Below are positions 11,443 through 21,880 of a stretch of DNA of 64,000 nucleotides, one piece after another. The stretch lies in assembly GCA_014529385.2 (NCBI GenBank), contig CM043966.1:40546037-40610036 (forward strand). The letters run 5' to 3'. The notes below the pieces were generated by a model. The model saw only the letters and a program-made list of their open reading frames with translations, searched no databases and was not told the origin of the DNA. This DNA comes from Adiantum capillus-veneris (lineage: Eukaryota; Streptophyta; Polypodiopsida; Polypodiales; Pteridaceae). The position numbers and the translations under genes are program-made. The stretch's first letter is position 1, and each line of letters begins with the position of its first letter.

Positions 11443-12864
11443 TCACACAGACTCCCCTTCTTTCTGTTTGAATTTATGGATTTGTGAGACTATATTATGA
11501 GCTATCCCGCTTTGTGAGAATTCCTCAATAAACTCGTCAAACACCTCCTCCATAGACTCAAAGTCTCTACGCTCCACAGAGTCAAACCAAGTAGCAGCAT
11601 CCTCCTCTAGGGTCATTCCAAACCTTGCAAATTGGGTAGGGAAATGTAACACCTCTTCGGCTCTAATTATATGCATAAAGGCTGCTACATGATCCCTAGG
11701 ATATCTGTTTCCCATATATTTCTTGTTTACCCATTTTTGCACTTGAGAAGGTCTAATTCTACGATGGTCTACAAATCTCATCATTGGATCTCCTCGTTCT
11801 AATTGATATACCTCCTCTGGCCTTTGGTAGTGGTCGGGTTCCTCTCCCAATGGTGCTCCTAAGCCATAATTTCTAACGGTTCTTGCAAGAGATGGTTCAT
11901 CTCTTCGAAGTTGTTCTATGGGTGGTCTTCCAGGCTCTGTTGAACCTTGAGTTTTTGGCTTACTCTCGCCTTGATACCGTGAATAGAGTGGTGGTTCCTG
12001 TAAATCCCTTAGCCCTCCTGCGGCTGGGTAACCGTCTTGGTTCCGGTCTTGTTCTAATGTTGCACTCTGTCGAAGCCATGCCTGCAATGATGGCTGAGTT
12101 TCTGGTTGGTTCTGGTAGTTGAACGTCTGTTGTCGGGTAGAATGTGAGGTCGCGTCATACTCTTCTGAAAATGGATTTGTCGATTTGCTAGGGATGTAGG
12201 TGGCCCTTGGCACTTCTTCGGGGGCATATGTTGATGCTTCTGGAATTGTTTCCTTTTCTACCTCCTTTGGGAGAATACATTTGTATTCTCACCCGTACCT
12301 ATCTACAAAAACAATATCCTTCCCCATAGCAATTTCATAAGAGAATAAGTAAAGAACCTTGTCTTTGCTTAATTCATTTGGGTAGGGTTCTTTGCATTGA
12401 ATGTAAGAGACTATTCCCTCCCTCTCATGGTTGTAGATCCCCACATTATCATTATAGGTTGAGACCCTGGTTGTTTTCTTATCATACATAAAAAGAGCTC
12501 CAGGTCGATCAATGTTTGGAGGTGGTTCTTGAGTCTCTGATACTATTTTTCCTTTTGCCACGTTATCTCCATATCTGTTGTAATTCTCAGGGTTACTAAC
12601 TATCAGATAGTGGTTCCCCTTTTCATCTCGGAATCTATCTCCATCATCATAGACTCGAATTATCTCCAGTCTCTGAGCAGGTCTTTCTTCAATACAAATA
12701 CATGTGCGTCCTCGATAGTCATAATAAACTAGGGCTCCCCTAGAGTTTGTTCCTTCTAAGAAGATTATAGTGAACTTGGAATCGTTCAAAGGATTTAGGG
12801 AGGTGCTTCCTCCTGGCATTGGTCCTTCATTGGAGAAACCTCCTGGCTGTTGACTACCCATCAT
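11443..12864 (-). pseudogene. Gag N-terminal and capsid region of GIANT copy 1
   Basis: One frame runs from the ATG at 12864 to 11443 with a single TGA at about 12289. The first 190 codons (start MMGSQQPGG) are Gly/Pro-rich at the N-terminus and then mixed, and I do not recognise them. The next part has the look of a retrotransposon gag capsid: WVNKKYMGNRYPRDHVAAF, then WFDSVERRDFESMEEVFDEF and a stretch before the TGA ending in KFKQKEGESV, which matches the general gag pattern of a helical block with W/F spacing and a QKEGESV-type end. The frame continues past further stops into 11316-11089. The extra N-terminal domain makes this gag longer than a usual gypsy gag. Confidence 0.75.
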
Positions 12865-13988
12865 AAAGAAGGATTTATCGGAGGAAGTGTCAGTATCACT
12901 ACCCTCCTCAATGATCGGGGCTAATGGATCTAGCCTTGCCTAATTTACACTCTCCTCGGTGGACAGTAAGCTACCCTGATCACCTGCTACCTTTTGATCT
13001 CTAAGAATGTGTCTTCCTGATCTTAAATTCATCAAAATTAGCAATGCAGTTTATCACAAATCCAACCACTCACCTGGCAAAGGATCAATTTCCGCTCAAA
13101 TTCTTGCTTTGCCGCTGAATATACTTGTACACAAGCGTTTAATTTTGGCAATCGAATCAAAGCATTTAACCGCTAGAGGTGGTCTTAGTAATGATTGGTA
13201 TAACTGGATGGTTAACCCCAACCACTACTGTATTTTATACACTTCCGATGTTCTTGATTAGGTCTGCTAATCTGGAACTGTACTTCCCTTGGATGTTGGT
13301 CAATTTACCGGAAAAATATTAATTCCGTCTTTGCTCCGTCTAAAGGTCAAACAAGGTCCGAATTCTCTTCTGAAAGAAGTTTTGGAACCCTCGAGTCAAT
13401 TGGAACATCACCCTATGTCCTCAGTCAACTTTTCACTTCACTAAGCCTCTGTAGACATCCTACGTGTAGGATGTCTCCTGCTCTATTTTGCTTGGTTTTT
13501 GCACTATGGATTCCCCCTGATGTGCTGAGTCCATAGCTGTTTTAACTTTTTGATTTGGACACCTACAAGCTGGTCAACTAATCAGAAATCTATTCCAGCA
13601 GCCTGATGTTGGTCTGACCAGTCAAATCAACTCCAAATTGGACCAAAATTGACTAGGAGGCTTGCCTTAGGCTATACAACACCCTACTATGCCTACAGTC
13701 AGTTTCTGGCTCCAAATTCATGCATTAGACATTCTACGCGTAGCATGTCCTTTCACCGCTTCTACCACTCCAACTCCTACTCTCTACACCATAAATCAAC
13801 TAATACCTAAAACTATATAAGTCTACCTAAGTCGAAGGATCTAGGCCAGACACACGCTCCCTAGACTCCCTCTAAGGCCTAGAGAGTCCTCCATCCTTTG
13901 ATGCTATCTAAATGTAAAACAAGACTCTGGCAAGCCAGAGTCTCCGTATCCTCAAGGACTAGTCTCGGTCACCTACCTAGGGTTTTCG
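12865..13988 (-). other. Leader of GIANT copy 1 between PBS and gag
   Basis: About 1.1 kb without convincing coding sequence. It contains two copies of the element's palindrome, at 13728-13749 (imperfect) and 13454-13475. A leader of this size is normal for giant plant gypsy elements and would hold dimerisation and packaging signals; that role is inference. Confidence 0.6.
13454..13749. repeat. Two leader copies of the 22-nt GIANT palindrome
   Basis: The copy at 13454-13475 is arm GACATCCTACG against arm TGTAGGATGTC, with a single centre mismatch. The copy at 13728-13749 has an altered arm (GACATTCTACG / CGTAGCATGTC). Both are between PBS and gag, about 270 bp apart, close to the 285-bp spacing of the 3' copies. 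Confidence 0.85.
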
Positions 13989-14006
13989 TCCCCGGCAACG
14001 GCGCCA
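13989..14006 (-). other. Primer-binding site of GIANT copy 1 (tRNA-Asp type)
   Basis: TGGCGCCGTTGCCGGGGA on the minus strand starts two bases after the LTR end. This 18-mer is the PBS well known from Athila/Tat-type plant gypsy elements, complementary to the 3' end of a tRNA usually given as tRNA-Asp. It fixes the orientation and the 5' LTR assignment. Confidence 0.9.
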
Positions 14007-14007
14007 A

Positions 14008-14916
14008 TGTTGGCGGATACGCCGCGATGGATGTTAGCACAACGAGAACTCACCTAACAAGATTTTTCAGCTAAGGACGAAGCTCGACCCGCAGGCGCGT
14101 GGAAGCAAGCATAGGGTGTCAACCTACACTCGACCGACTCTCGACTAATTCCTATAGAGGTCTCTACCCAATGTCTAAGCTACAGCCTTCAGAAGTGCAT
14201 AAGAGGAGGTTTCCTGCAACGCTTTCAAGAGCCAAATACCCATCAAACGTTCTCAAAACGCCACAAAACTTGAAGGAGACCCGACTAACACCAATAGGTC
14301 ACTCTCCCTAAGGTCTATGAACCAAAATCCCAACCCTAAATACCTGGTGCAAAATCATGTAGGATGTCTGGTCGAAATTTGTAGGTCGTCGTTTCCAAAA
14401 ACTTAAGTGCCTAATGTGTAGATCTACTCAATGCGAATGTGTGGATATGCTAAAATGCAAAAACGGATAACGTATGCTCACCGAATTACCAGATGAAGCT
14501 CGTAGGTCGAGCTCGCAAAACCAGACTGTACACCCGCAATGTAGGTATCGGCGCGTAGCTCTCGTCGGGGGCAACACGCTGCACTTCTTTGCACTTGATT
14601 CCGACCACCGATGCGTGCGTAGCGTCAAGATGAAACTCTCACTCTCTCTCTCGTACACAGTACGCTCACTCAGAATGACAAAGGTTTTCTCATTAAGGTC
14701 AAAAGTGGTATAAATACCTTACAATATCAAACCCTAATGTTCCAATTTAACTATCTACTCAATCTAAATGTCAAAAATGGGAAACAATCTGGAAGCTTCT
14801 GTAAGCCCTACTATTCACAAAGGTAAAATGTCGGTTTTTCTCAACCAAAGAATAATTACAAAAAATCATACTCCGCCGAGCAATCTTTCTCCGTAGGGTG
14901 TGTCCAGCTGCTAACA
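14008..14916 (-). repeat. 5' LTR of GIANT copy 1 (909 bp)
   Basis: It begins TGTTAGCAGCTGG and ends CCGCCAACA on the minus strand (TG...CA). The same sequence forms the split LTR at 42787-48711. Its inner end is followed directly by a PBS, which identifies it as the 5' LTR. A TATA-like GGTATTTATACC lies at about 14706-14717, some 200 bp into the LTR, and is conserved in position as GTATATATAC at 43655-43664. A half copy of the element's palindrome (GTAGGATGTCT) lies at 14359-14369. Confidence 0.9.
14706..14717 (-). promoter_or_regulatory. Candidate TATA box in the GIANT LTR
   Basis: The sequence GGTATTTATACC is about 200 bp downstream of the LTR 5' end on the minus strand. The second GIANT LTR has GTATATATAC at the equivalent place (43655-43664), with matching flanks (a TTTTGACCTTAATGA-like stretch follows). 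The position fits a U3 promoter; it is not tested. Confidence 0.45.
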
Positions 14917-15386
14917 CATGCCTTCAAGATGCAAGCATAGATGATTACATCTGGAGAGATGTGCTCATTTCATATACAAATATGCGCTCACTTCGCATCA
15001 GCTGAAAATACTCTAAAGAATATTGAGCAAAACACCGTTGGGCATGGCAATCTTCTCCAATGACCCACAACTAGCAATTTCATCATCATGAAATTGTCAA
15101 ACCCATGTGAAGGTCTTGCATAAGGCGACCAACTTCCAAGGTGCAAGCATGGATAAATCCATCTGGAAAAAGACGTTTGCTTTGAAAAGATTTTGATGCA
15201 CTTGAGAGTCTTGGATGACAAGAAAAAAAACATAGATTGGTTACACATCAGCTGCAAATAGTGTAGCTCCCTTGCCCCACTGATGTTAAGCAGATCCCAC
15301 AATCATTGCATTTGAAGAGATGGCATTTTGTACAAGAAGCTCCTCGATCGCTTTTCGTGGGTTTTGAATAGCACTATATTTTGCGT
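14917..15386 (-). pseudogene. PPR-like gene fragment, part 2 (3' of the RLG-B1 insertion)
   Basis: Read on the minus strand, 14955-14917 gives PDVIIYACILKAC, a standard start of a plant PLS-type PPR motif, and 15165-15128 gives a diverged second PDGFIHACTLEVG. A further diverged motif lies at about 15345-15280. Stops and frameshifts are frequent. PPR proteins bind organelle RNA; this copy cannot. GIANT copy 1 abuts it exactly after LKAC at 14916/14917, and RLG-B1 interrupts it at 15386/15387. Confidence 0.7.
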
Positions 15387-16636
15387 TGGGGAGTGCAAAT
15401 GACAATGAAAATGAATGCCCCTATAGCCTTGCACCAATCACACCGTTGGAAAGAACAACAGCTGCACCGTCAAATTCACCTGTGTTAAGGACCTGTAAAG
15501 CTTGGAGAAGAACAGCTCTAGCATAAACCACACTTGGAATTAGAAGAATTAGAGAACACGAGTGTGTATATTGGCTCGTGTAGATGTCCGTAGAGCATCC
15601 ATATGCTTGATTCCGATAAGGAATGAGAAAATTACAAGCATTTGAAGTTCGGGGGTTTTCAAAAAGCTCCAAAAAAGAGGTCTCTGGAAAGTATCTGCAG
15701 GTGTGCAGAGAAATGCAGCTATTTAATGGGGATTTTTTTGGATCTTATCCCAAGGGATTTTCTCTCCCTCTTAGCCGACTTCATTTTCCCCTTTAGGCAC
15801 CTTTTTATTGGTCCATTTTGAGCCTTTTTTGGGTAAAAAATGGGTTGTCGGCCACTTTTTGACCAAGGCAAGTGGGGGGGGATAGTTTCCGGGGACCAAA
15901 AAATGGTCGAGGCGCCTGTCCAGGCAGTGGGAACACATATTGGGTGCCCCCTCTTCTCCCCAAAGTCCATGAGCCCTCTCAAGCAAGCCCAAGAAGCTCC
16001 ATTAACTCCTTTGATACACTCATTGGGGGTACCCACTCCCCCCCTTATGCCCTCCATTTGTCATTTTCTCCCCCCCATGTGGGGTTATTCCATTGCCACT
16101 TGGCACCATCCTCCCACCTTCCCCAACTTCCCCATGTCCAAATCTGAAATTTCTATTTTGCCCCCAACATGAACCATTTTCTCGGAGGCGTAGCGGGTGA
16201 CCCCGACCACCAAATGTAGCGCCGTAAAGCATGGCTTGGAGCTTATTACCCCGGCTAACTCCAAAAATTTCTAAACATACCATTGCTAAAAAAAAAAACC
16301 ATCAAGTCGGCCCACTTGCCATCTTTCCTCGTGCATCCGCCGCCACTTTTTAAGTAAAAAAACCATCCACTTCGAGTGCGTGTAACTCATGATGTCGGAG
16401 TCCGATTTGCAAGCTATCAAGCATGGCTAGGAATGCTCATTAAAAACTATTTTTTGAAAGATCGACCAACCCAAGACTCAACCAGCAGCTTGACCAAAAC
16501 CAAGCCTTTGTACATAAATTTTACAAGAGCACTCCAAAAAACTCAAAGCATTATGTACATCTATGTACTCGGGGCTAGTGAGAAAGCTTTTTAGCATGGA
16601 TTAGAAACTTCATTTCCACCCAAAAAATTCCTGACA
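15387..16636 (-). repeat. 3' LTR of RLG-B1
   Basis: On the minus strand it runs from TGTCAGGAATTTTTTGGG to ...CACTCCCCA. A purine tract AAGGGGGGG (16648-16656) lies 11 bases upstream of its start rather than directly against it. It matches 21881-23124. Confidence 0.9.
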
Positions 16637-16666
16637 TAGCTTGCCAACCCCCCCTTGCCTGCTTAG

Positions 16667-17074
16667 TCATTCACGACAAGCAGAGGTCTCTAGGGTGAAT
16701 AAGTGTTGCATTTCATCCCCAGAAACCTCGTCCACATTTTCAGATGTTTCCGCATTGTCGTCTTCCATTGATAGCATTTCATCAGTCCCAATTTTCATCA
16801 AATGTGATAGATACTTCTTCAATTTGTAACCATTAACACGGTATTTATGCTCTACACCATTTAAGTTTGCCAATTGATATGTGCCATTTTCAAATTTATT
16901 TACAACAGTAAAGGGACCTTCCCACTTAATCTGAAACTTTTTTTGGAAAGTATTGTCCAGTTTACTATTGTACCACAACATAAGATCACCCTTTTCAATT
17001 CCTTCAACCTTGACGCATTCATTGGCCTTCATTTGAGCCTTCTTTGACACTTCTTCATAATGACTCAAGGGCAA
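16667..17074 (-). pseudogene. Integrase C-terminal domain of RLG-B1
   Basis: An open frame with LMLWYNSKLDNTFQKKFQIK, WEGPFTVVNKFENGTYQLAN and HKYRVNGYKLKKYLSHL, the GPF/Y integrase C-terminus without chromodomain, ending about 30 bp before the 3' LTR. It closely resembles the end of the RLG-B2 integrase (53352-53750). Confidence 0.8.
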
Positions 17075-17082
17075 AATTCTGT

Positions 17083-18500
17083 CTAACTACAAGCATTGTA
17101 CCTTTTCTGCCAAGCATCTTGTTGCTCTTCACCTTCCAATGACAACCACTTAAGTGCAGGGATTTCCACTTCAATGGGTAATAAAGCTTCCTTGCCATAA
17201 ATCAAGTGATAAGGAGAAAACCCTGTGCTTGTTTTGATAGCGGTTCTATAAGCCCATAGTGCACAAGGCAACTTTGAATCCCAAGTCTTCCCATGTGTCT
17301 GAGTCATTTTTGTCAAGATATTCACTAACTCTCCATTGAATCTCTCATTAAGACCATTTCATTGTGGATAATAAGGAGAACTGTATCTATGTTGTATATT
17401 AAGCTTTCCACAAAGGAAATCAAACAACTCTCCTCTAAATCCTGGTCCCTAATCAAAAAGTAGTTCCAAGGGCACACCAAACTTGCAGCATATGTCTTCG
17501 TACACAAACTTCCCCATTTCTTTACTGGTAATCTGTTTGACAGCCTTAGCTTCTGCCCAACGTGACAAATAATCCACTGCTGTCAAAATGTAAACATTTC
17601 TTTTACCAGTCATGGGTAGGGGTCCAATGGCATCAAGACCCCATTTTTCAAATACATCAAAAGATAAAATCATTTTTTGCGATTCAGGCTTCAAAATTCT
17701 CTTCCCCATCTTCTGGCAAGACAAACAAGACTTGCACCAATGGTTCACATCCCGCCGGACACTCGGCCAGACATAGCCTTCTTGTAAAATCTTATGTAGC
17801 ATAATTTTCATGGAAAAATGTCCTCCACAGAATCCTTCATGGTTCTCTTCTAAAATCTTATAGATCTCTTCTTTCCAGGGCACACGTCGCAATATCAAAT
17901 CACTTCCTTTCATATAAAGCACATCATCAAGCATTTTGTACTTTTTGGCTCTTCTCATAAAAGCATACTTTTTGGATGATGGAAAATCTTTAGGTAAAAG
18001 ACCTGTAAGCAGAAAATCTGCTTCCTTTGATAGCACTTCTCTTCCATGATATAGAGGGACATCAGCCTTCAACACAAACACACAAGTGATCATTTCTTGG
18101 TTAGCATCATGGGCTTCTTCATTCTGAGACCGCTCAATATGCTGTAAAGTCCATGCCTCAAACTTTTTAAGCAAAGATTTCACTTTGAAACACAAATTTT
18201 TCAACTTAGGGTTCTTATTCTTCCACACTCCCAATACCTGCTTCACAACCAACAAGGCATCTCCTTTGACTTGCAGGCGTTTAATTCCCAATTGTAAGCA
18301 AATGTGGAGACCGCCCTCAATGGCCATGTATTCTGCTTCATTATTACTTTTCACATCAAGCTTTAGCCCTTGTTTCCTCACAAGATTTCCTTGCGCAACA
18401 TAGACAACAATCCCTCCAGAAGCAGCTTCATGACTTCTTCAATAAGAGCCATCAAAATATAACAGTGAAGCATTGGATATAGCAGGAGTTTCGACCTTCT
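17083..18500 (-). pseudogene. Second (archaeal-type) RNase H and integrase core of RLG-B1
   Basis: SNNEAEYMAIEGGLHICLQL and VKGDALLVVKQVLGVW (18381-18230) are motifs of the extra RNase H that marks Tat-clade elements. Then come the integrase H2C2 module (HEGFCGGHFS ... CKSCLSCQK), KWGLDAIGPLPM (first Asp) and VPLELLFD where SD is expected, followed by a stop at 17449. The remainder (17325-17083) has NILTKMTQTHGKTWDSKLPC and LIYGKEALLPIEVEIP. A stop and a frame change near 17325-17500 inactivate it. Confidence 0.85.
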
Positions 18501-18613
18501 TCCTTAACCAAAATAGGAGTCTCTTTGTAAGAGTAAATCTGCCAGGATAGCCCGAGTACTCTCTTCCACTAAAAAAGTGAATTGAAATTTGTGCAGTTCT
18601 ATAACCCATTTCA

Positions 18614-19900
18614 TCACCATCTTTGATATATTTGAGTTATTAAACAACTGAGGCAGCAATGAATAGCTGGGAGAAAAGTGAACGAATTTTGCAATAGGTA
18701 ATGCCTGAATCGTCTACAAGCATAAACCATACTGATCATCACCAACTCAATCTCTGAGTACTCTCTTTCATGAGGGGTTTTAACTCGGCTAGCATAATAA
18801 ACAGGCTTCATATACTTGGACTCCTTCCCTCTTTGCAATAACATAGCCCCAATGGCATCATCTCCAACAGACGGATTAACATAAAATTCTTTCTCCCAAT
18901 CAGGAGCTTGCATAATAGGTAGTGTGCTTAGAACTTCTTTGACCTTATCGAAAACTTCTTCACAGTCTTGTGTCCACTCCAATGGGTCATTTTTAACCAC
19001 TTGCTGCAGTGGGTACAGTAACTGTGATGCCAAAGGTATGAATCGAGACAGATATTTAACCTTGTGAATGAAAGTAGCCAATTGTCTTGTATCCTTTGGG
19101 GATGACAGCAATAATAAGACTTCCACTTTCTCTGGATCTGCCTCAATCCCATTTTCTGAAATCGCATGTCCGAGAAGCTTCACCCTTAGCTGCGCCAAAT
19201 GACATTTTTTGGGGTTTAACTGACCCCCGCATTCATCATACCTTGCAAACGTCATTTCAAGCTTTTGAACATGCTCTTTCCTTTAACTGTATACACAAAA
19301 ATAATCTATGAACCCTTTGACAAACTTCCCAAGAAATGGAGCAAGGACCCAGTCTACTTTCCTTTCAAAGGCTCCTGGCCCATTTGTCAACCCAAAAGGA
19401 ACGCAACAAAAGCAAAAACAACCCCATGGCGTGATAAACGTAGTCTTTTTCCTATCTTTAGGAGCAAGGATAAGCTGAAAGTATCTTGAATACCCATCAC
19501 AGACACTGTATCTCTCAAAACCAGCCACTGCATCTAGCAATTGATCAATAAAAGGCAAAGGGTAAGGGTCTTTCTTGGTTACCGCATTTAGTGGCTTGTA
19601 ATCAACACATACTCTTCAACGCCCATCTTTCTTTGGGGTGACTACGACAGGGCTCACCCATTCAGCATTATCCACTAGCACAATGAATCCTACATCCAAA
19701 AGCTTATCCACTTATTCCTTTAAGGCATTCATCTGCTCCTTGCCCATCCTCCTTAACTTCTTTCTGATTGGTTTTGCCCCTTCAACTAGCTCAATCTTCA
19801 CAGGATCCCCAACAAAACCTCTTATTTCCTGATATGAGGTAATGAAAAGATTTGGAAACATGTCCAACATTGCTAAGTACTCCCTTCTTTCTCCTTGTGT
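18614..19900 (-). pseudogene. Reverse transcriptase and first RNase H of RLG-B1
   Basis: RT motifs on the minus strand: WVSPVVVTPKKDG near 19650, DPYPLPFIDQLLD (about 19560), ITPWGCFCFCCVPFGLTNGP (about 19420) and the catalytic box FIDYFCVYS (19309-19283; the second Asp is Tyr, so the polymerase is dead). The next piece 19255-18614 has NPKKCHLAQLRVKLLGH and the gypsy RNase H DDAIGAMLLQRGKESKY ... REYSEIELVMISMVYACRRF. At least one stop and one frameshift interrupt it. Confidence 0.85.
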
Positions 19901-19904
19901 CAGA

Positions 19905-20779
19905 TCAGCTCAACATATTTTGAATCAACTCTTTCATCAACTCTTTCTTCATTGGCTGTTCCTGTTTAGGTTGCATCAACTCTTCAAGTTGCTCTAAACG
20001 GCTTGAAGCATTTATATTCCCTGATAATTGTAGCACTTCACTAACTTCTCTTTGTTCCTCGTCTAACAACAAGAATGACACTTCACCCTCATCATTGGAA
20101 CTTGAAGTAGTGCTACTTTCTGAGTCTTGAGAACTATCATCACTGGTAGTTTCAGACTCATCATTCTCACTCACATCTTCAAGTGCCATAGGTTGTTTGG
20201 TAGTCATATCAAACACCCTCTTTTCACCCTTCTTGCCATGCACACCGATTGTGCCCTTGCCCCAATCTTGCACGGCACCAACAACTCTCAACCAAGGTCA
20301 TCCCAAAATGAGAGGAAAGGCTCCTAAACCAGCTAGCATGACATGAAAGTTCACCATAACTTTCACGTTAAAGACTTCAACTTCCAAATTCTTGATCATC
20401 CCCAAACATCTCACCTTGGCATGGTTTGCTAGTCGAATCGAAACCCAGAGCTTCCGCATGTAATGAGACCCAGTCTCTCGACACATGACTGTGTGATCAC
20501 ACAAACTTGAGCACCTCCATCAATGTAGGCTTCTCCCATGCCCACACCTTTGTGCCAAGCATTCACCACACGACAGATGTTGGGTAACTCTCCCACGGAA
20601 AACACTCTAACTTGTCCATGCTTCGGATCTTTTTCTAGATTCACTAATGACTTCCACTGCCTTTTGAGTTTGGTTACCATATTCATCAACTGTCCAAAAG
20701 TACAATCTACTTTCCTCCCAATCAGGTCTTCCTTTAAACTGTAAGCTGTTTGGCCTTCTCCCAAAGGCAAATCTGCCAC
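19905..20779 (-). pseudogene. Protease and acidic linker of RLG-B1
   Basis: Frames 20779-20429, 20504-20298 and 20291-19905. The active-site box reads YIDGGAQVCVIT (D-G-G instead of D-S/T-G; RLG-B2 also has DGG, so it is lineage-typical). VMLAGLGAFPLILG followed by PWLR after one TGA is the second retropepsin strand. A serine/acid-rich linker (ENDESETTSDDSSQDSESS) follows. A frameshift near 20430-20500 separates the first two pieces. Confidence 0.75.
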
Positions 20780-20785
20780 TTCAAA

Positions 20786-21567
20786 TCATCTACGAGGCTT
20801 TCTCTTTCTCTTGACTTTTGCATCTTCACCCTCCTTCTCCTTCCCTTTCTTTCGACTAGGCCTTGGTGCTGCATAACCTTCCCTCTCTCTTTTTCCTACT
20901 GGCAACACATCTGCGTCTTTCTTTTCCACCTGCACAATACCCACATGAACACCAGAGGTCGAGGCTTGATTTTCCTGTCCAGTACCTTGATCTCCCCGTA
21001 TATCCAATGCATAATCATTATCTCTATTAGGAATCTGCTGAGGAAGTGGAAACATATCCCCTCCCATCCTTGTTGGCTTTGGACAATAAGTACTGATGTG
21101 ACCAAGCTCACCACAATTATAATAAGTAGGAATGAACCTCCTCTGTGGCTCAAACCCACCTTGCCCACGACCCTGGTTAGCATTGGGATGAGCTTCACAT
21201 GCCTGAGCCATCCCTCTACCACGTCCACGACCACGACCACCTCCACCACCAAGAACGCTAAGTCGTAATTCCTGCATCATGGTCATCATGTCTTGCATAT
21301 TTCGTTGTCACTGTTCAGTACTAGCAGCCCTTTGAACAGGTTTGCCTCGAGCTTCTGCCTGATTCTTCTATTTTTGGCTACCGGCGTCAACTCCTCAAAA
21401 TTGTGTAACCAAACTTTTACCTCATCCTATAAACTATATTGCAGCAGCCGCAACAATATAGCTTGGTCTAGTATATTGCGTAGTAAGCAATTGACTTCCA
21501 AATTTTCAATAAACATTTGTGCATTTTCATTAGGAAATCCATGAAACTATGGGAACTTGTCTGCCAT
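20786..21567 (-). pseudogene. Gag remnant of RLG-B1 (N-terminus and nucleocapsid only)
   Basis: The ATG at 21567 opens a gag start related to that of RLG-B2 (the FHGFPNENAQMFIENLEV stretch, with a TAG just before FHG and another about 45 codons in). The frame then passes almost directly to a Gly/Arg-rich stretch and the knuckle CGELGHISTYC (about 21060-21120). Compared with RLG-B2 gag (about 450 codons) most of the capsid is missing, so there is a large internal deletion. The piece 21298-20786 is open and in frame with the protease after one TGA. Confidence 0.75.
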
Positions 21568-21856
21568 GTTTGATTGCCACAAAAACACTTACATGTGACA
21601 TCGAAAACTCAAGGGATGTCGATGGATTGCTCTGGTACCTAATCCACCTCACACTGGGTAACCCGGCCCTCAGTGCTCGGCTTCACAAAACCTCACGACC
21701 CTCACAAACGCTGCAATCCAAATTAAATGACCGCCTAAAATACTATCCACAAATAGCACATACATAGGCAGTTGTCCATAAGGAGCCACATCCCCTTTAC
21801 ATTCTCTGCCTGCATAGTGGACAAATTTTGTGAAAATTGGAGCACATGAGGATTTG

Positions 21857-21874
21857 TCCTCTGTGGGGGCACCA
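21857..21874 (-). other. Putative PBS of RLG-B1
   Basis: TGGTGCCCCCACAGAGGA on the minus strand, six bases after the LTR. RLG-B2 has TGGCGCCCCCACGGAGGA at the same distance (59755-59738), so the site is conserved. I cannot name the priming tRNA with confidence. Confidence 0.65.
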
Positions 21875-21880
21875 AAATGA

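Larger units (their letters stand above)
1..14916 (-). mobile_element. GIANT copy 1: 5' part of a very long Ty3/gypsy (Athila/Tat-like) retroelement, truncated by the window edge
   Basis: On the minus strand the order is 5' LTR (14916-14008), PBS, untranslated leader, gag, protease, RNase H tail, integrase, a second retropepsin-like domain, a 3.9-kb non-coding spacer and the start of ORF3, which runs off the left edge. The PBS type and a gypsy-order pol place it among plant non-chromovirus Ty3/gypsy elements; the exact lineage is inference because the reverse transcriptase is missing. Many in-frame TGA/TAG stops of the CGA-to-TGA or CAG-to-TAG kind show that it is dead. A related copy lies at 42787-64000. 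The right flank enters PPR-like sequence at 14917; the matching target duplication would lie outside the window. Confidence 0.88.

Noticed and set aside
16648-16656. LTR boundary of RLG-B1 moved to abut the purine tract
   Set aside because: Both LTR copies and the GCGT duplication agree on the end at 16636, so the 11-base gap is real.
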